From JBHHYS01 sp046757645 (GTDB lineage: Bacteria; Acidobacteriota; Terriglobia; Acidiferrales; 2-02-FULL-67-57): DNA of 31,953 bases. Positions 29,186 through 31,953 of the stretch are shown piece after piece (positions within the stretch are counted from its first letter, which is position 1; each line of letters opens with the position of its first letter). Location: contig JBHHYS010000020.1 in the NCBI GenBank assembly GCA_046757645.1, positions 1 through 31,953 of the forward strand, given 5' to 3'. The notes under the pieces are model-generated. The model was not told the DNA's origin and made no database searches. It saw nothing but the letters and a program-made list of their open reading frames with translations. The position numbers and the translations under genes are program-made.

Positions 29186-31819
29186 CTATTGTCCCCGGAG
29201 TAATTCCTGAAAGCGCGCGTCTTCGCGCAAATCTGCGAGCACGGGTTCGCGCCGCACTGCCTCCACCGGATAGCCCTGGTCGAGTGCTTGCCGGAGGTGT
29301 TCCAGCGCCAGGTCTCTTTCCCCCAGGCGCTCGTATACCAGAGCCGCAGCGAAGAATGTTTCTGCCCCGGGAGCCTGGCCCCCCAGAGCCCGGCGGATGA
29401 ACGCCTTTGCCTTGCGGGCGTCTCCCAGCGCCGCGTAGTGCTTGGCCAGTTCCCCCAACAGGACCGGATCACGGGGATTTACCCCCAGTTGCGGCTCGGC
29501 CCGGGCAATGGCTTCCCTATAGGTTCGCTCCGCTTTTTGCTGCTCGCCCGGGACCCGGTGATAGGCATCGGCCAGGTTGCCCCAAAGCCGATAGTCGCGA
29601 TCATCGATCTCTAAGGCCTTTTCATAGGTACGGGCCGCGTCCGCGTAGCGTCCCTGAAAGTAATAGAGGGTGGCCAAGTTGCTGTAGGCGCGGAAGTTGG
29701 GTCTGAGGGCCAGGGATTTCTCATACATCGCCACGGCCTTGTCCCAGCGGCCCAAATAGTGATAAACGCCGCCAAGATTGCTGTAGCCGAGGGCGTTGTC
29801 CGGGGTGAGCCCCACCACCTGCTCGAACATCCCCGCAGCCTGCGAGTAGCGCGCCTGGCGGAAGTAGAACCCACCCAGCCCGTTGTAGCCCGCCCAATAC
29901 TGCGGTCGCAGTTCGATGGCCCGGCGATAGGTTCTTTCCGCCTCTGCCAGTTGGCCCAAGCGTTCGTAGGCCAAAGCCAGGCCGCGATAGGCATCATCGC
30001 TGGTGGGCTCACTCTCCGAGGCGCTTTGAAACGCCGCCACCGCCTTCTCGTACTCTCCCGTGCCGTTGTAGAGCGTCCCCAAGCAGACGTGTGCCGCGGC
30101 CAGTTGCCCATCCAGGGTCAGGGCGCGCGCACACGCCCGTCGGGTGGACTCGACCCATTGGGTTTCCTTGCTGCTCTCATATCTCTTCCAGTAGGCCTCG
30201 CCCAAGCCGGCATAGGCCTGGGCATAGTTGGAATCCAATTCGAGGGCACGATTGAAGACGGTGATGGCGTTCTCGATGTTCTCCGGCCTGTGATAATCCT
30301 GCAAGTAGCCCCGGCCGCGAAGATAGTAGTCATAGGCGGCGGGCTGGTTGGTGCCGTGGGCCGCCAGCACCCGCCGCTCCTCCGGCGGAAGCTCAATCTC
30401 CAACATCCCCAGCACCCTGTCGACCACCCGGTCCTGCAGCGCAAAAGGGTCGGAGGCGTCCGCCGTGATCGTAGCGGCCCGCAATTGCCGGTTGGTTTTC
30501 GCATCCACCAAGGCGCAATTGATCCGCACCGTCTCCCCCGACTGGTGCAAACTACCCTCCAACACCAGATTCACCCCGAGGGCCTTGCGCGCCTGCTCCG
30601 GCGTAGCCACGCCTTGGGCGCGGACCTCGCTTGTGGAGACAACCTGTAGGGAATGCCTTTCGGCGAGCTGAGTGAGCTTGGCGGTCAGGGTCCCCGTCAA
30701 CCCGCGGCTGTAAGCTCGGTTCTCCGCACCGCCTCCGATCGCCTCGAACGGCAACACCGCCAGGATCTTCCGCGGGGGGATCGGCCTCACCCAGCGTTGC
30801 ACCCGCTGTCGGATGGAGAGAATCTGCCACGCCACAACCAGCGCCAACACCAGGCCGATCAGGGTCAATACCTTGCGGCGGGTCCAGCGGCGGGGGCGCC
30901 GCCGGCCCGTATCGGTGCTGGCCCGTTGCAGGGTGCGCAGGTCGACCAGCAGGTCGGCGGCGGTGGCGTAGCGCTCCGCCGGATCTTTCGCCAACATCTT
31001 GGCGACAATGCGCTCCAACTCCGCGGGGAGTCGGGGGTTGAATTGCCTGAGCGGCGCCGGCACCTCGTGCAGGATGCGGTCGGTGGTAGCCAGGAAGCTG
31101 GCCGCCCGGAACGGCTGCCGCCCGGTAAGCGCCTCGTAGAAGACCACGCCCAGCGAAAAGATGTCGGCGCGCCCGTCGGCGGGCTCTTCCAGCAATACTT
31201 CCGGGGCCATGTAACCCGGGGTGCCCACCAGCGTGCCGGGGGCGCTCTGGCTGGTTTCCCGGGTGGTGCCCTCGTCAGGGTGTGGGAGACGCCTGGCCAC
31301 ACCGAAGTCGAGCATCTTCACCTGACCCGCCGGCGTCAGCATGACGTTTTCCGGCTTGATGTCGCGGTGCACAATGCCCTTCTGGTGCGCCGCCACCAAG
31401 GCTTCCCCGCACTGGACAGCCATCGCTAAAAATTCCTTAATGCTGAGGGGTTGGCACAAGCGCCGGCGTAGCGTCTGCCCCTCGACGTACTCCATCACCA
31501 GAAAGATCTCGCCGTTTTCCTCCAGCACGTCATAGATGCCGGCAATCCGCTCATAGCTGAGCGCCGAGGCGCGCTCGGCCTCTTTGAGCAAGCGGCGCCG
31601 GTAGTGCTCATCGGCTCGCAGCTGCGGGGCCAGCCGCTTGAGAGCCACGGAGCGCTTCAGCTTGGTATCGTCGGCCCGGTAGACTTCGCCCATCCCACCC
31701 GCTCCCAAGCGGGTGCGGACGGCAAAGCGGCCCCGGCCCACGGTGCTCCCACTCAAGTTCTGGAGAGCCGGCGAGTTTTTCGGTTGTGGAGTCTGCGGCT
31801 CAACCATCGGTAGAGGCAC
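29186..31819 (-). CDS. Serine/threonine protein kinase with FlgO-like domain and TPR repeats
   Basis: The 877-aa protein (GTG 31819; ATG 31807 is equally likely) has a Hanks-type kinase domain (residues about 32-290). This shows LGAGGMGEVYRAD (38-50), the ATP-anchoring Lys61 in VALKRL, HRDIKPENVML (151-161), DFGVARR (171-177) and GTPGYMAPEVLL (199-210). A basic stretch and one transmembrane helix follow (about 317-336, VLTLIGLVLALVVAWQIL). The extracytoplasmic part has a FlgO/TolB-like segment (about 350-475; ILAVLPFEAIGGG, LGVNLVLEGSLHQSGETVRI) and about ten TPR-type repeats to the end (for example NAITVFNRALELDSNYAQAYAGLG). The kinase looks catalytically complete. TPRs probably bind partner proteins in the periplasm. 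Confidence 0.93.
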   Translation of the reverse strand: MPLPMVEPQTPQPKNSPALQNLSGSTVGRGRFAVRTRLGAGGMGEVYRADDTKLKRSVALKRLAPQLRADEHYRRRLLKEAERASALSYERIAGIYDVLEENGEIFLVMEYVEGQTLRRRLCQPLSIKEFLAMAVQCGEALVAAHQKGIVHRDIKPENVMLTPAGQVKMLDFGVARRLPHPDEGTTRETSQSAPGTLVGTPGYMAPEVLLEEPADGRADIFSLGVVFYEALTGRQPFRAASFLATTDRILHEVPAPLRQFNPRLPAELERIVAKMLAKDPAERYATAADLLVDLRTLQRASTDTGRRRPRRWTRRKVLTLIGLVLALVVAWQILSIRQRVQRWVRPIPPRKILAVLPFEAIGGGAENRAYSRGLTGTLTAKLTQLAERHSLQVVSTSEVRAQGVATPEQARKALGVNLVLEGSLHQSGETVRINCALVDAKTNRQLRAATITADASDPFALQDRVVDRVLGMLEIELPPEERRVLAAHGTNQPAAYDYYLRGRGYLQDYHRPENIENAITVFNRALELDSNYAQAYAGLGEAYWKRYESSKETQWVESTRRACARALTLDGQLAAAHVCLGTLYNGTGEYEKAVAAFQSASESEPTSDDAYRGLALAYERLGQLAEAERTYRRAIELRPQYWAGYNGLGGFYFRQARYSQAAGMFEQVVGLTPDNALGYSNLGGVYHYLGRWDKAVAMYEKSLALRPNFRAYSNLATLYYFQGRYADAARTYEKALEIDDRDYRLWGNLADAYHRVPGEQQKAERTYREAIARAEPQLGVNPRDPVLLGELAKHYAALGDARKAKAFIRRALGGQAPGAETFFAAALVYERLGERDLALEHLRQALDQGYPVEAVRREPVLADLREDARFQELLRGQ

Positions 31820-31953
31820 AGAGGAACTACAACAAAGGCGGCGCCGGAGGACGCCCGCTCACGGAAATTCGGCCTGCCAGCTTGGCGGCGCGGCCCCAGA
31901 CGTCTTACTCGGTGCCCTCCCCCTCTTTGGGGGGAATCTTACTCCTGTGCAGG

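Noticed and set aside
31905..31953. C-terminus of a further minus-strand gene (LHRSKIPPKEGEGTE, stop at 31905)
   Set aside because: Only 15 residues are visible before the window edge, too few to support a gene.

Overview
The window is about 32 kb of GC-rich bacterial chromosome and looks like Acidobacteriota. That assignment is an inference from gene content: a very large carboxypeptidase-regulatory-domain/TonB-type outer-membrane protein, a Ser/Thr kinase fused to TPR repeats, and an xseB-ispA-tlyA-nadK cluster. No rRNA or other decisive marker is present. No plasmid, phage or CRISPR module is visible. Most genes are housekeeping, with several unusual layers on top.

Layout. 1-3367: end of an unidentified gene, a secreted hypothetical protein, a region with a strong minus-strand promoter and tiny membrane ORFs, and two membrane hypothetical proteins. 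3384-5839: a SAM hydroxide adenosyltransferase converging on a CBS/CorC-type membrane protein, with a block of palindromic repeats between them. 6239-9076: a small hypothetical protein and a penicillin-acylase-family hydrolase. 9073-10016: a REP-associated tyrosine transposase (RAYT) bracketed by two 182-bp direct repeats made of REP-like hairpins. 10033-14451: xseB, ispA, another repeat block, tlyA, nadK and an acidic amino acid/dicarboxylate symporter. 14492-17943 (minus): a GAF-GAF-SpoIIE phosphatase and a B12-binding radical SAM protein.

18123-20289 (minus): a compact hpt-rpiB-deoC operon. RpiB carries an N-terminal segment that looks like the start of EutQ. DeoC carries an N-terminal amphipathic helix like a bacterial-microcompartment encapsulation peptide, followed by a cysteine cluster. 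These are the signature enzymes of sugar-phosphate-utilising microcompartments, but no shell gene lies in this window. Together the three enzymes would salvage the base and degrade the (deoxy)ribose phosphate of nucleosides.

20657-24127: the 1138-aa outer-membrane protein and its terminator. 24271-24346: tRNA-Lys(UUU). 24543-26036 (minus): a VOC protein, a tandem-PilZ protein and a stand-alone RAM-domain protein. 26132-28867: pckA, whose leader contains the 3' half of a decayed tRNA, and a DUF72 protein. 28886-31819 (minus): the kinase-TPR protein followed by a small conserved-looking protein.

The best leads are the REP/RAYT system, whose hairpin arms show compensatory changes and whose GTAG head supplies stop codons to neighbouring genes, and the microcompartment-style deoC/rpiB pair.
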